From: JBFLYO01 sp040756745
GTDB taxonomy: Bacteria > Bacteroidota > Ignavibacteria > UBA10030 > UBA6906
Length of the DNA: 64,000 nucleotides
Reading direction: 5' to 3'
Assembly: GCA_040756745.1 (NCBI GenBank)
Contig: JBFLYO010000014.1
Location: 25,101-89,100, forward strand
Part shown: piece after piece, positions 8,887 through 18,464 of the stretch
Position numbering within the stretch: the first letter of the stretch is position 1
Layout of the letters: each line of letters begins with the position of its first letter
Translations under genes and position numbers: made by a program
The notes under the pieces: generated by a model
Told to the model about the DNA's origin: nothing
Databases searched by the model: none
Seen by the model: only the letters and a program-made list of their open reading frames with translations

Positions 8887-11543
8887 ACCGCCGCGGTATT
8901 GTCCGCACCGGGATCATTGCACTCGGCGCCGCGATCTTCGCGGCGCTCCTGCAGGGTCCACTCGGCGCTCTGGACGACGAGATGACCGCGCTGCACTACC
9001 GGGTCCGCGGTGACCGGAAGGCCGATACGAACGTCGTCATCGTGTACATCGACCAGGAGGCGGTGAAGTCGCTCCAGTGGCCCGTGAGGAGAAACTTCTA
9101 TGCTCTCCTGCTCAAGGCACTTGACGACCTCCGCGTTGGCGCGGTTGGCATCGAGGCGGTGTTTGAGGACCCGAAGCCGGAATATCCCGAGTACGATAAC
9201 CTGCTCGCCCGGATGATCGCCGCATCGGGGAACGTCGTCCTCACGTCGTACTTCGATTCTGTCGCTGCCCCGGGGGCTGTTGCGCCGGACGATTCCCTAC
9301 CCTCCTCGCTTTTTGAGTTTCCCGCACTCCTCTATGACGCCCCTGTCGGTGTGGTCGTGCACCTCCCCCTCCCCTCACTCAGGGATGGAGCGGCCGGGGT
9401 GGGGCATGTGAACATCGAGGATAACGCCGACATCGACCTCTATCTTGCCGACGGTGAAGGTCGGGTGCCGTCGTTCGCCCTGGAGGTCCTCCGTGTGGCG
9501 AGCCGCACCCCGCGGAGCGGTGTGGCGGCCGAGGATCGGCGCGTGACGTTCCGGAGATCGGGGAGCCACCTGGCGTTCTTGAGCACTGCGCCCGGACGCG
9601 TTACCATCAACTTCCCGGGCGGATTGCGCACCTTTACGGCCTACCCCATGCTTGAGGTCCTGCGGGCGTACGATGCACTCCGAACGGACCGCCCCGCCGC
9701 AATCCCCGTGGCATCATTGCAGGGCAAAATTGTTCTGGTCGGCGTCATTGCAGAGGGGAGAAGCGAGTTTCTTCGCACGCCCGTGGATGCGCGTCTCCCC
9801 GCAATCGTCCTTCATGCGGCGCTGATTGATAACGCGCTGAACAACGATTTTATGACGCGCACCCCCGGCTGGGTGGTTTTCCTTGTTTGCCTGCTTACCG
9901 CCGCTCTTGCCTCTGCGGCGCTACTGTATCTCCGCACGCCCTTTGACAGGTTCGTCCCGGCCATCCTGTTCCTTGCCCTGATAGCGGCTGGATACATACT
10001 GTTTGCCGGGGCGTCAATGGAGTTTCCCGTCACGCCGCCCATCGTTGCTTTGCTCGCATCGACTGGGGCCGGACTCTATATCCGACAGCGACGCGTCAGG
10101 GAGCGGGTGGACTCTCTGGAGTCGGAGAAGCGGCTGATCCTCGAACGCCTGCATGACCGGGAGGCGAAGGTGGCGACGCTCGAGCGGGAGCTGGTGTCGA
10201 TGGAGGCCGCACGGGCAAACGATCGTTCGGCAGAACTCCTGGAGGAGATCCGGCGCTACCGGGCCGAGATCAGAACCCTCTCCTCGCAGGCAGACGACAT
10301 GGATCTCTATGAGACAGATCGGGAAGAGATCTCCCATGCGCGAGGGGAATTTGAAGGGATTGTCTATGATTCCGATGGACCCCTTAGGACGGCCGTGGAC
10401 TTTGTCGCGAAGATCGCGCCCAGCAATGCGCCGGTGCTGATCCTGGGGGAAAGCGGGACGGGAAAGGAACTGGTGGCAAAAGCGCTCCACCGCCGGAGCC
10501 CGCGTGCAACTAAAACCTTTGTTGCGGTAAACTGCGGGGCTCTTTCGGAGTCGCTGCTTGAATCCGAACTCTTTGGGCACGAAAAGGGAGCGTTCACCGG
10601 AGCGGTCCGCGAAAAGCCCGGGCGGTTCGAGCTGGCCAACCACGGCACGATTTTCCTCGACGAGATCGGCGAGGTGTCGGAGGGGTTTCAGCTGAAACTG
10701 CTTCGTGTGCTCCAGGAGGGGGAGTTCGAGCGCGTGGGGGGCACCGCAACCATGATCACCGACGTGCGGGTTGTGGCAGCAACGAACAAGGATCTTCGCG
10801 AGCTCGTGGTGCAAAAAGGATTCCGGGAAGATCTCTATTACCGCCTCAATGTGTTGACGGTGGTTCTGCCTCCGCTCCGCGAGCGCCAGTCGGACATCCC
10901 GCTCCTGATCGATCATTTCCTGCGGTGCCAGGGGGGCGAGATCGGGATCTCCAAGAATGTCATGGAGGCGCTCAGGCACTATGCATGGCCGGGGAACGTG
11001 CGCGAGCTGGAGAGTGCCATCACGCGCGGCGTGCTTCTTGCACGGGCTGAGCAGCGTCGCATGATCACGGTCAAGGATCTCACCGAGGAAATCGCCGCAG
11101 CCGCGCGCGGGGCCGCTCCCATTGAAGAACAGGTACTCGAATCGCTGCGCGACAAGGCCTTCAGCCGCAGCTCCGTCACCGAAACCGCAGATGAACTGGG
11201 AGGCCTGAACCGGGGAACCGTGGCGGAATATCTCCGGGGCGAATGCCTGAAGGCGTTTACAGAATGCACGTTCGACGTGGAGAAAGCCGTCAGAAAGATC
11301 TCCCTCTCGGCAGACCCGGCGGTCAACGAACGGGTCAGACGGAAATATGCCGACTATCTGTCGAACATTGCAGGAGCAGTAGCTTCATCGCAACCCTGGG
11401 AGGTGAGCAGGTCGGCTCTCAAACCAAAGGCGAAGAACCTTCCGCAGAAATACCACCTGTACCTCGAGCAGGTCGGTGAGGCCTACTTCCGGGGAGTCTG
11501 GAAAGTGGAATCGCTGAATAACGGCAACAGAGACAGCCGCTAG
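8883..11543 (+). CDS. CHASE2 sensor fused to a sigma54-type AAA+ activator
   Basis: 886 residues from GTG 8883, overlapping the upstream stop. Order: one N-terminal membrane helix, a CHASE2 extracytoplasmic domain (about 35-320, starting VVIVYIDQEAVKSLQWPVRR), three hydrophobic helices (about 330-400), a coiled coil, then a complete AAA+ domain with Walker A GESGTGKE, GHEKGAFTGA (sigma54-contacting loop), Walker B FLDEIGE and the arginine-finger region LPPLRERQSDIP. The C-terminal region is not the usual short Fis helix-turn-helix: a helix-turn-helix-like stretch (SVTETADELGGLNRGTVAEYLRG) is followed by ~110 further residues. It appears to be a one-component membrane sensor that could activate sigma54 promoters. 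The ligand is unknown. Confidence 0.85.
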   Translation: MNRRGIVRTGIIALGAAIFAALLQGPLGALDDEMTALHYRVRGDRKADTNVVIVYIDQEAVKSLQWPVRRNFYALLLKALDDLRVGAVGIEAVFEDPKPEYPEYDNLLARMIAASGNVVLTSYFDSVAAPGAVAPDDSLPSSLFEFPALLYDAPVGVVVHLPLPSLRDGAAGVGHVNIEDNADIDLYLADGEGRVPSFALEVLRVASRTPRSGVAAEDRRVTFRRSGSHLAFLSTAPGRVTINFPGGLRTFTAYPMLEVLRAYDALRTDRPAAIPVASLQGKIVLVGVIAEGRSEFLRTPVDARLPAIVLHAALIDNALNNDFMTRTPGWVVFLVCLLTAALASAALLYLRTPFDRFVPAILFLALIAAGYILFAGASMEFPVTPPIVALLASTGAGLYIRQRRVRERVDSLESEKRLILERLHDREAKVATLERELVSMEAARANDRSAELLEEIRRYRAEIRTLSSQADDMDLYETDREEISHARGEFEGIVYDSDGPLRTAVDFVAKIAPSNAPVLILGESGTGKELVAKALHRRSPRATKTFVAVNCGALSESLLESELFGHEKGAFTGAVREKPGRFELANHGTIFLDEIGEVSEGFQLKLLRVLQEGEFERVGGTATMITDVRVVAATNKDLRELVVQKGFREDLYYRLNVLTVVLPPLRERQSDIPLLIDHFLRCQGGEIGISKNVMEALRHYAWPGNVRELESAITRGVLLARAEQRRMITVKDLTEEIAAAARGAAPIEEQVLESLRDKAFSRSSVTETADELGGLNRGTVAEYLRGECLKAFTECTFDVEKAVRKISLSADPAVNERVRRKYADYLSNIAGAVASSQPWEVSRSALKPKAKNLPQKYHLYLEQVGEAYFRGVWKVESLNNGNRDSR

Positions 11544-11797
11544 CACAGACCCCCCTTTCCGCCTGATCTCGCATCTTCCCGCAGTTCAATCCGGGATTCC
11601 CGCGTTTCCCCCGATCCACCTCTCTCTCCGTCTCCCCATCCCCTCGTCTTTAAGCCACTGATTCGTAATCGCTTATAGCGCCCCGTGACGCCCACCACGT
11701 GCCTGCCGCCGCCTGGCATGCCGCTTGAACCTGTTCCTGGCAGAACAATGACACCATCACAAATTCATCCTTTAATCACACATCAGGAGAAATACCA
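11544..11797. other. intergenic region without recognised gene
   Basis: About 254 bases between the CHASE2 gene and the next lipoprotein. No RNA gene or strong hairpin was seen. A TGGCAT-N5-TTGAA stretch at 11714-11729 resembles a -24/-12 sigma54 site but lacks the GC at -12. Confidence 0.5.
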
Positions 11798-12781
11798 ATG
11801 AAGAAGCCGTTTGCGATGTTCTGGGGAGGGCTGGCGCTCGCGGGCCTTCTCATCGCAGGGTGTAACAAGGACACAGGGGGTCCGGCGACCGATACGCCGC
11901 CTCCCGGCGTGACCAACGAGACACAGGCGATGCAGTCGATGGCGGCAAGCGACCCGTTCGTCACCAATGACGAACAGACATTCTCCGATCAGGAGATGGC
12001 CCCGACGGATTACGGGACGTTCGGGAAGATCGACGCGGCGGTGACGCCCCTTCGCTGGGGCCGCTTTGTCACCGGAGTGACGATAAACATCACCACGACC
12101 ATTCAGGCGGGTGATTCAATCGCCGTTGCCCATGTGGAGAAGACGATCGCCGGGAACCTGCGGCTCCGTGCAGTGACGGGTGCCGGCGACACGGTCACGC
12201 TGACGAAGCCGTTCACGGACAAGGCCGAGCGCAACATCATCTTCCGGCGGATTGCCCGGAACCCGGCAATGTACTGGAAGAACTGGATCCCCGTTGCCTC
12301 ATCGCTCGTGGAAGGGGCAACCTATCCGCCGCCAGCGGGGAATGCCATCGTGATCACGAAGCTCGAGACGTTTCTGCCTAACGGGGATACCGTGACCGTG
12401 ACGGATCCTGCGACCTATTTCCTGCGCTACAAGTGGCTCCGGCTCTTCGACGGTGGTCGGAAAGACTGCCCCGAGCTGATTGCCGGTGACCAGGTACGCA
12501 TGCGGGTGACGGTCGTGAGCGAATCCCCCGATACCGACATCGTCGTGCTCCGATACGGGTTCGACCTGTTCAACCATCACCGCCGGGCGCGCATGACGTT
12601 GGTGTCGCAGGTAGACAACGGGAACAACACCTACACGCGCGAGTATGAGCTGACGTGGTTCGTCCACTTCCACCGCGGCTATTTCAATGCCGGGGTTGAT
12701 GCGATGACGCGTGGAACGCTGTTCGACGACGTGGCACCCTATTCGGTGAGCTGGTGGGCACTTCCGTACAGGGTCTTCTGA
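11798..12781 (+). CDS. predicted lipoprotein, function unknown
   Basis: 327 residues. The N-terminus MKKPFAMFWGGLALAGLLIAGC is a classic type II signal with lipobox LIAGC, followed by a Gly/Pro/Thr-rich linker (NKDTGGPATDTPPPG). The rest is beta-rich without a motif I recognise. A good AGGAGA ribosome site lies 8 bases before ATG 11798. A strong terminator follows at 12800-12838, so this is probably a single-gene transcript. Expected location is the outer membrane or cell surface. Confidence 0.8.
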   Translation: MKKPFAMFWGGLALAGLLIAGCNKDTGGPATDTPPPGVTNETQAMQSMAASDPFVTNDEQTFSDQEMAPTDYGTFGKIDAAVTPLRWGRFVTGVTINITTTIQAGDSIAVAHVEKTIAGNLRLRAVTGAGDTVTLTKPFTDKAERNIIFRRIARNPAMYWKNWIPVASSLVEGATYPPPAGNAIVITKLETFLPNGDTVTVTDPATYFLRYKWLRLFDGGRKDCPELIAGDQVRMRVTVVSESPDTDIVVLRYGFDLFNHHRRARMTLVSQVDNGNNTYTREYELTWFVHFHRGYFNAGVDAMTRGTLFDDVAPYSVSWWALPYRVF

Positions 12782-12799
12782 TCCCCCTGTGCGGTATCA

Positions 12800-12838
12800 G
12801 GCGGGCTCCCTTCCTGGGTGGGAGCCCGCCCTGTTTTT
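12800..12838 (+). terminator. Rho-independent terminator
   Basis: Perfect 11-bp stem GGCGGGCTCCC (12800-12810) / GGGAGCCCGCC (12820-12830), 9-base loop, then CTGTTTTT. Confidence 0.9.
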
Positions 12839-12903
12839 GCGCTGTTGATAATCAGGATGGATTTGATCACATTGGAAAGTCCCGACGCCGTCGGGATCGC
12901 GCT

Positions 12904-13797
12904 ATGAAGAAATTCTTGACATCACTCGTTATCCTGCTCGCCGCGGCGGGCTGCCAGAAACCCGACCCCGTGGTTGTGGACCCTGGTGAAACCACGTCCC
13001 CGAAGATCGAGGTGACGCCGATCGCCCCCGCCGATACGAACGCCGGCGGGACATCGGTGGATTCGACCGGTGTGCCACCAGGAGACGCCACACGTTTCTC
13101 CGCATTCCTGCTCGTCTCGCGGGTCGTGTACGACGCCGGCCCGGCGGCGACGCACGTCGAGACCTTTTCCACTGCGTACTTCGCCGACAGAAACAGGCCG
13201 CTAACGGCAAACGGGAGGACGATCGGATACTACGGCATAGATCTCGTCTCGAATTCCCTGCTGCCGCTGACGATCAACGATCTGGCAATGTTCCGGATCC
13301 CCTACCGGCTCCGGATCCCCGGCGCGCTCCGCGATACCGTGTTCGGCTCGGTCTTCGTCCGCGACGTGGCAAGCATCTACCAGCCCAACACAGTGATGAC
13401 ATGGCGCGCGCAGTCCCCGATGTCCATGAGCCAGTTCACGACGCAGATCGTCACCCCTGACAACGTCCGCCTCCTGGAGCCCGCTGGCGGCAGCATGCTC
13501 CGGAGATCCGACCCACTGGTTCTCCGGTGGGAAGGCCGCGGCGACCTATTCATCGTCATCAGCAGGATCAATCCGGTGACGAAGAGGACGATCCCCTTCC
13601 TCAAGATTCATCCGAAAGTGAATCTGGGGCGGGTGGTAATCGAGCCAGCCATTCTGCATCTTCTGCCGCCCGAGCGGTATTTTGTGCTGACATTCATCGT
13701 ATCGAACAGGTTCGAGAAGATGGTGGTCGGGCAGTATCCGGGGATGATCCTTGTGCAGGCAGCGTCCATCCACAACAGCTACGTCGAATTCCAGTGA
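12904..13797 (+). CDS. predicted lipoprotein, function unknown
   Basis: 297 residues; MKKFLTSLVILLAAAGC gives a lipobox AAAGC and is followed by a Pro/Thr/Asp-rich linker (PVVVDPGETT). The C-terminal half includes LLEPAGGSMLRRSDPLVLRW, like an Ig-type strand pair seen in surface proteins, but I cannot name a family. The start is placed at ATG 12904 because it opens the signal peptide. It is followed after 1 base by the barrel-transglutaminase gene and then by the FecR-like gene, so the three probably form an operon. A weak promoter-like TTG-N20-CACATTGG lies at 12845-12875. Confidence 0.75.
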   Translation: MKKFLTSLVILLAAAGCQKPDPVVVDPGETTSPKIEVTPIAPADTNAGGTSVDSTGVPPGDATRFSAFLLVSRVVYDAGPAATHVETFSTAYFADRNRPLTANGRTIGYYGIDLVSNSLLPLTINDLAMFRIPYRLRIPGALRDTVFGSVFVRDVASIYQPNTVMTWRAQSPMSMSQFTTQIVTPDNVRLLEPAGGSMLRRSDPLVLRWEGRGDLFIVISRINPVTKRTIPFLKIHPKVNLGRVVIEPAILHLLPPERYFVLTFIVSNRFEKMVVGQYPGMILVQAASIHNSYVEFQ

Positions 13798-13798
13798 T

Positions 13799-15799
13799 AT
13801 GACCGTCGGACGTTGTCTCACGTTCGTGATGAGCGTGGCGATGACATTACACACGACATATGGACAGGCACTGTTTGCCCCCCGCGCTACGGGCGTTGCC
13901 GCCTATGGCGCGCTGGTGCGGGACACCCGCGGCTTTACCGCAAATCCCGCAGGACTGGTGGACATGCGGGATTGGGACGTCAACACCGTGACGTCGATCG
14001 CCACTCCTCTTGCCGGAAAGAACTTCGTCTTCAGCGGCTTCGGGCTGGGGAAGCGGTTCCTGGAGAAACACGCTGCGGCCTTTCAGTATGCCCCCGGTGT
14101 CGTGATCGACTTCATCCGGCCCGCGACTATCTCGGTGGTGGGGCTGAACATCCCCGCCGACAAGAAAATCACCTATGCGGAACCGATTGCAGCGGCCTAC
14201 GCGTACCGGATTGCCGATGACTTTTCGGCCGGTCTGGAAGCACGCATGAGGCGCGAAACCGTGAACGATCCCCAATATCAGTTCGAGCTGCAGGACACGG
14301 CGATCGTGTCGGTAGAACGGGAATTCTCCGCGACGCACTGGAGTGCGGACATCGGGGTGACATGGAAACCATCTCCGACGCTCTCGGTTGCGGCTGTCGG
14401 CAGAGACCTCGTGCGGTTCATCAAGGGGAGCCTTCCGGAGGAATTCAGCAGTTATGCCCTGCCGCGCCTCAGAGCTCTGGAAGTGAGCGCCGCGTACGCC
14501 CCTCTCCCCTCGCTTACCCTCGTTGCAGGAGGAAGCACGGCACGAACTGCGTCCCTCGGGCTTGAGTGGATGCCTGCGGTGTCCCTCGCCATACGAATCG
14601 GGCTCCTCGCGAGCGCCGACGAACACCCCTTTGTTCATGCGTATAGCGTCGGTGCGGGGTGGTCGTACGCTTTTCTTGAGTTGGATGCAAGCTACCTCGG
14701 CTTCATCAGTCAGGCGACCCGGCGTGGGACTGTTGCAAGCCCGTCGTTTACCACCTCGGCCATACGCGACATCGGCGTGAACCGGTATTCCCCCAACCGG
14801 GCATCGATCTCAGTAAAGGCAATCCTGGGAAATCTCAAGGAGAGCCTGGCGCGGATCGACGGGGTCGAAATGCTCGGTGGCATTTATCCCTCGGCGTACG
14901 AAGCGCTGGCCTATCGCCCGATCGGAAAGGTTCGGGTGCGCAACATCAGCGCGAAGCCGATCCAGGCCCGGGCGTCGTTCTTCGTGGACCGGTACATGGA
15001 TCAGCCGACGGAAACTCAACCGGTCTACATTGCACCTGGTGCCGACGCGGAAATTCCTCTGACCGCCGTCTTCAATGAACTGGTCCGGTCTGTGACGAAG
15101 ATGACGATCCGCGAGGGAACGGTCTCGGTGTCGGCCACGGTTGCCGAGGAGGCCGACGACCGGACACAGACGCGGGTGCTCATCCACGGGAAGAATGATT
15201 GGGACGGCAACGTCCACTCACTCAGGTACTTTGTGACCCCGAACGACCCGGACGTGATCCGCTACAGCCGCGACGTCCTGCTGCAGCGGCAAGATTCGCT
15301 GGCCGGAGCGCCGAAGGAGCTCGCAGGGTATATGAACGCGCGGGTGTTGTTCAATACGTTTGCCGGACGCCTCACGTATGTGGCTGACCCGAAGCAGAGC
15401 GCCGACTATGTCCAATATCCATCGGAGACTCTTTCCCTTCGCGGAGGCGATTGCGACGACATGACGGTCTGCTTCGCGTCGCTCCTGAGCAGCATCGGGC
15501 TCTCGACAGCTTTCGTCGATGTGGTCCCGCCGGGCCGTCCGGATGATGCTCACGTGTTCCTTCTGTTCGATACCGGTGTCGATCCGAAGTTTGGATCGAG
15601 CATCGCCGAAAACCCGAAGCGCTACGTGGTCCGGAAAGGGAAATCGGGCAGCGAGACCATCTGGCTCCCGATCGAGACCACCGTGATCACGCGCGGATTC
15701 GACGAGGCCTGGTCGGCGGGAGCGCAGGAGTATTTTGATGACGTGGAAATCGGTCTCGGCCTCATCAAGGGCTGGGTGAAGATTGTCGATGTGTACTGA
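13799..15799 (+). CDS. outer-membrane barrel-like protein with transglutaminase-like domain
   Basis: 666 residues with a signal peptide (cleaved near TTYGQA). The first ~350 residues resemble PorV/UPF0164-type barrels: ARATGVAAYGALVRDTRGFTANPAGL matches the start of that family and is followed by alternating strands. The C-terminal part has a transglutaminase-like Cys-His-Asp core: LRGGDCDDMTVCFASLLSSI (Cys), then DAHVFLLFDTG (His). Between them lie Ig-like strands. Bacterial transglutaminase-like domains are usually peptidases or protein cross-linkers. Fusion to a barrel suggests processing at the outer membrane; this is inference. It sits between a lipoprotein and a FecR-like gene. Confidence 0.7.
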   Translation: MTVGRCLTFVMSVAMTLHTTYGQALFAPRATGVAAYGALVRDTRGFTANPAGLVDMRDWDVNTVTSIATPLAGKNFVFSGFGLGKRFLEKHAAAFQYAPGVVIDFIRPATISVVGLNIPADKKITYAEPIAAAYAYRIADDFSAGLEARMRRETVNDPQYQFELQDTAIVSVEREFSATHWSADIGVTWKPSPTLSVAAVGRDLVRFIKGSLPEEFSSYALPRLRALEVSAAYAPLPSLTLVAGGSTARTASLGLEWMPAVSLAIRIGLLASADEHPFVHAYSVGAGWSYAFLELDASYLGFISQATRRGTVASPSFTTSAIRDIGVNRYSPNRASISVKAILGNLKESLARIDGVEMLGGIYPSAYEALAYRPIGKVRVRNISAKPIQARASFFVDRYMDQPTETQPVYIAPGADAEIPLTAVFNELVRSVTKMTIREGTVSVSATVAEEADDRTQTRVLIHGKNDWDGNVHSLRYFVTPNDPDVIRYSRDVLLQRQDSLAGAPKELAGYMNARVLFNTFAGRLTYVADPKQSADYVQYPSETLSLRGGDCDDMTVCFASLLSSIGLSTAFVDVVPPGRPDDAHVFLLFDTGVDPKFGSSIAENPKRYVVRKGKSGSETIWLPIETTVITRGFDEAWSAGAQEYFDDVEIGLGLIKGWVKIVDVY

Positions 15800-15808
15800 G
15801 GAGGATGT

Positions 15809-16513
15809 ATGAAAACTGCAATGGCCATCGTGGCGCTTGCCTTCTCCCTGCAGGCGACGGCAGGCGAAATCATCGTGCAGAAGATCCGCGGGGATGTGAG
15901 CGTTCGCCACGGCGTGACGGAGGTGTGGAGCAGAGTCGCACAGGGTGATGTGTTGAAGCCGGACGACACAATGAAGACTGGCGCGAAGGGGTCAGCCGTG
16001 CTGGTGACAACGGCGGAGGAGAACTACTCCGGCGCGCGGAAAACTATCACGCTGCCAGCCGAGGTGATTGTCGACCTGTCCGACATCCGTGAGCTTTCGC
16101 AGGAAGAGCTGATGTTGAAGCTCACGATGGAAAAGGTCCGCGCCTCATCGTATCAATGGAAGAACGAGGAACTTCGGATCCCGAACGCTGCGGCGGTGCA
16201 CGGATCCGATCTTTCCCCCTCGGCGCTCAAAGAGTCGGATTCCGCCATCGGCATCCTGCAGATGAACGGGGCGCGGGTGCTCTTCGATAACGGTTTTTAC
16301 GCCACGTGTGCGCTCAAGGGACTTGAGGTCTTCAGGCGGTACCCGACGCTGGGGACGGAGTTCAGAAACCGCCTGCTCGTGGCCCAGGCGCTGGAGAAAG
16401 CCGAGTTAAGAGGAGAAGCCCTTGGCGAGTACGGAGCGCTCTCGACGATGGAAGGGCTCACCCCTGAGCAACAGGGCATAGTGAAGGGGAAGATGCAGGC
16501 GTTGCGGAGGTAG
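15809..16513 (+). CDS. FecR-domain-like periplasmic protein
   Basis: 234 residues with an N-terminal signal peptide (ATAGEI). The first part, IIVQKIRGDVSVRHGVTEVWSRV followed by GDVLKPDDTMKTGAKGSAVL, has the FecR-like pattern of a small beta domain in periplasmic proteins. The C-terminal ~90 residues are helical and TPR-like (AQALEKAELRGEALGEYGAL). A strong AGGAGG lies 6 bases before ATG 15809, 9 bases after the upstream stop, so it is the last gene of the operon. Function unknown; FecR domains often sense or scaffold in the envelope. Confidence 0.7.
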   Translation: MKTAMAIVALAFSLQATAGEIIVQKIRGDVSVRHGVTEVWSRVAQGDVLKPDDTMKTGAKGSAVLVTTAEENYSGARKTITLPAEVIVDLSDIRELSQEELMLKLTMEKVRASSYQWKNEELRIPNAAAVHGSDLSPSALKESDSAIGILQMNGARVLFDNGFYATCALKGLEVFRRYPTLGTEFRNRLLVAQALEKAELRGEALGEYGALSTMEGLTPEQQGIVKGKMQALRR

Positions 16514-16518
16514 CGCAG

Positions 16519-16592
16519 GGAGTAGGGAGTAAAGGGTAGGGGGGAAGGAGAGAGAGTTCTCCCTATCCCATACCTCCCTACCGTCCTACTCC
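16519..16592. repeat. long imperfect palindrome, likely dispersed repeat and terminator
   Basis: GGAGTAGG (16519-16526) pairs perfectly with CCTACTCC (16585-16592), and the purine-rich left arm pairs imperfectly with the pyrimidine-rich right arm across ~74 bases. It separates two convergent genes. Similar (AGTAGGGGG) sequence recurs near 25250-25290. Confidence 0.5.
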
Positions 16593-16610
16593 ACAGCACT
16601 CGTTGCGAGC

Positions 16611-18464
16611 TTATCGGTCGGAGTCTCGCATAACGGCGTAGATGCCCGCAGTGTTCCCCCCTATCTCAATCTGCTCTACGTTGCCGATATCCACTACCCC
16701 GCCGGTGATCAGGTCCCGCAACCGGGTCGCGCCTGCAAGCCCATGGCGGTATGGCGCGAGGTTGATCCGCTGGGGTTGATTCTTGTTGTTGACGATAATC
16801 ATCGTCTGTTCGTCATCGAGCGCGCGAAGATAAACGTACGCCTCGTCGACAGGCGGGAAGTGCACCAAGCGACCGTACGCCAGCGACGGCCGCTGCTTTC
16901 TGAGATGGAGAATCCGGCGGAGTGAAGTGAACATGCTGTTGGAAACCCTCCCCTCTACCGTGAACGCATCAGTCGTGTCCCCGGGGAACCCGCCGGGGAA
17001 ATCGGCGCGGATTGCGCCGTGGCTCCTCCCTCCCATCAATCCGATTTCCGTGCCGTAGTAGATCTGGGGTATCCCCCGCGTGGTGAGAAGGAGTGTCAGC
17101 GCAAGCAGCGCGCGCGCCGAGTCCCCTTCCGTCAGATACATGATCCTCCGTGTATCATGGTTGTCCACAAACGTCATGAGTGCGTAGGGGTCGGCGTACA
17201 GGTGATCCTTCGAAAGACCATCGTAGATCAGCCGGATGCTCCCCCTGTTGCCGAACACCTCGGTGAAGGCGTCGAAGAGCGGGAAGTCGGTCACCGAGGG
17301 GAGGTTCGTGCCGCCACCCACGGCCAACGGGCTTCCTTTCTGGTACGGTGCCACGAAGGCCGGGTCGCCGATCCAGACCTCCCCCACGATGGAAAATGCA
17401 GGGTACTCCGCGAATATCGCCCGCGCCCACTCGGCAAGGAAACGCTGATCCGCATAGGGATAGGTGTCCTCCCTGATCCCGTCAATTCCCGTGGACTCAA
17501 TCCACCAGATGGTGTTTTGTGTGAGGTAACGGGCCACGAAGGAATTGCGTTGATTGAGATCCGGCATGTTGTCGGAAAACCAGCCGGAAACCACCGCCGC
17601 GCCCTCAGTGGAATCCATGTGAACGTCCGTCAACACCGGAAGATCGTGCGACACCCGCAGGTGACTTGACGCCGAGCCGTTGAGCCAGTCGGCCGACGGC
17701 AGGTCCTTCATCCAGGGATGTGCGATGCCGACATGATTGCTGACGTGATCCATGATCACCTTCAGCCCCCTGCGGTGCGCCTCCCGGACAAGCTCTTCGT
17801 AGAGGGCGTTCGTCCCGAAGCGCGGATCGATCGTGTAGAGGTCGGTGGCGGCGTAGCCGTGGTAGCTCGCGGCCGGCATGTTGTTTTCGACCAGCGGATT
17901 GATCCAGAGCGCGCTCACGCCGAGGTCGCTCAGGTAATCGAGATGGTCGATGATCCCCTTGAGATCGCCGCCGTGGCGACCGAGAGGAGAGTGGCGGTTG
18001 CGTGCCTCGGTCATGCCAGAGACGGTGTCGTTGGTGGTGTCGCCGTTCGCAAAACGGTCGGGCGTGATCAGGTAGATCACATCGCCCGCGTCGAATCCTC
18101 TCTGGCCGGTCCCCGAGGCTCGTCGGTGAAGGATGGGGTAGGCAAAGCTGACGCTGTCGTGCGCGCCGGTGAGCGTGATCCGGTGGTATCCTTCGAGCGC
18201 ATCCTCCGCAATTTCGATGTCCACGAAAGCATATGACGGGTCAGGGGTGCGATATATCCGGACCACGCGGATTTGCGGGGATTCGGAGTAGGCGCCGAGC
18301 CCTGTCAGGTGGGTCCCATGGATCATCAACTGCACCTGCTTCATCACCATCCCGCTCCACCAGTTAGGCGGCTCGACCTTTCTCACAGTCGGTGCTTGAG
18401 CAGACGCATGTCCTGCGATTGAGAGGAGGCAGATGAAGAGGGCAGATCGGACGCAGGGATTCAT
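16611..18464 (-). CDS. secreted GH13 alpha-amylase family enzyme (cyclomaltodextrinase/neopullulanase-like)
   Basis: 617 residues with a signal peptide (HASAQA). An N-terminal Ig-like domain (about 25-115) precedes the GH13 barrel, as in cyclomaltodextrinase/SusA-type enzymes. The conserved regions are present: I VIMDHVSNH, II GIDGIREDTY (nucleophile Asp), III SIVGEVW (acid/base Glu), IV FVDNHDTRR (transition-state Asp). It should cleave alpha-1,4 bonds of maltodextrins, cyclodextrins or pullulan in the periplasm or outside. Its ATG overlaps the ettA stop by 4 bases, an odd pairing for function but consistent with co-transcription. Confidence 0.9.
   Translation of the reverse strand: MNPCVRSALFICLLSIAGHASAQAPTVRKVEPPNWWSGMVMKQVQLMIHGTHLTGLGAYSESPQIRVVRIYRTPDPSYAFVDIEIAEDALEGYHRITLTGAHDSVSFAYPILHRRASGTGQRGFDAGDVIYLITPDRFANGDTTNDTVSGMTEARNRHSPLGRHGGDLKGIIDHLDYLSDLGVSALWINPLVENNMPAASYHGYAATDLYTIDPRFGTNALYEELVREAHRRGLKVIMDHVSNHVGIAHPWMKDLPSADWLNGSASSHLRVSHDLPVLTDVHMDSTEGAAVVSGWFSDNMPDLNQRNSFVARYLTQNTIWWIESTGIDGIREDTYPYADQRFLAEWARAIFAEYPAFSIVGEVWIGDPAFVAPYQKGSPLAVGGGTNLPSVTDFPLFDAFTEVFGNRGSIRLIYDGLSKDHLYADPYALMTFVDNHDTRRIMYLTEGDSARALLALTLLLTTRGIPQIYYGTEIGLMGGRSHGAIRADFPGGFPGDTTDAFTVEGRVSNSMFTSLRRILHLRKQRPSLAYGRLVHFPPVDEAYVYLRALDDEQTMIIVNNKNQPQRINLAPYRHGLAGATRLRDLITGGVVDIGNVEQIEIGGNTAGIYAVMRDSDR

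Noticed and set aside
11714..11729. sigma54-like site TGGCAT-N5-TTGAA downstream of the CHASE2 activator
   Set aside because: The near-invariant GC at -12 is GA here, and the distance to the next gene is not informative.
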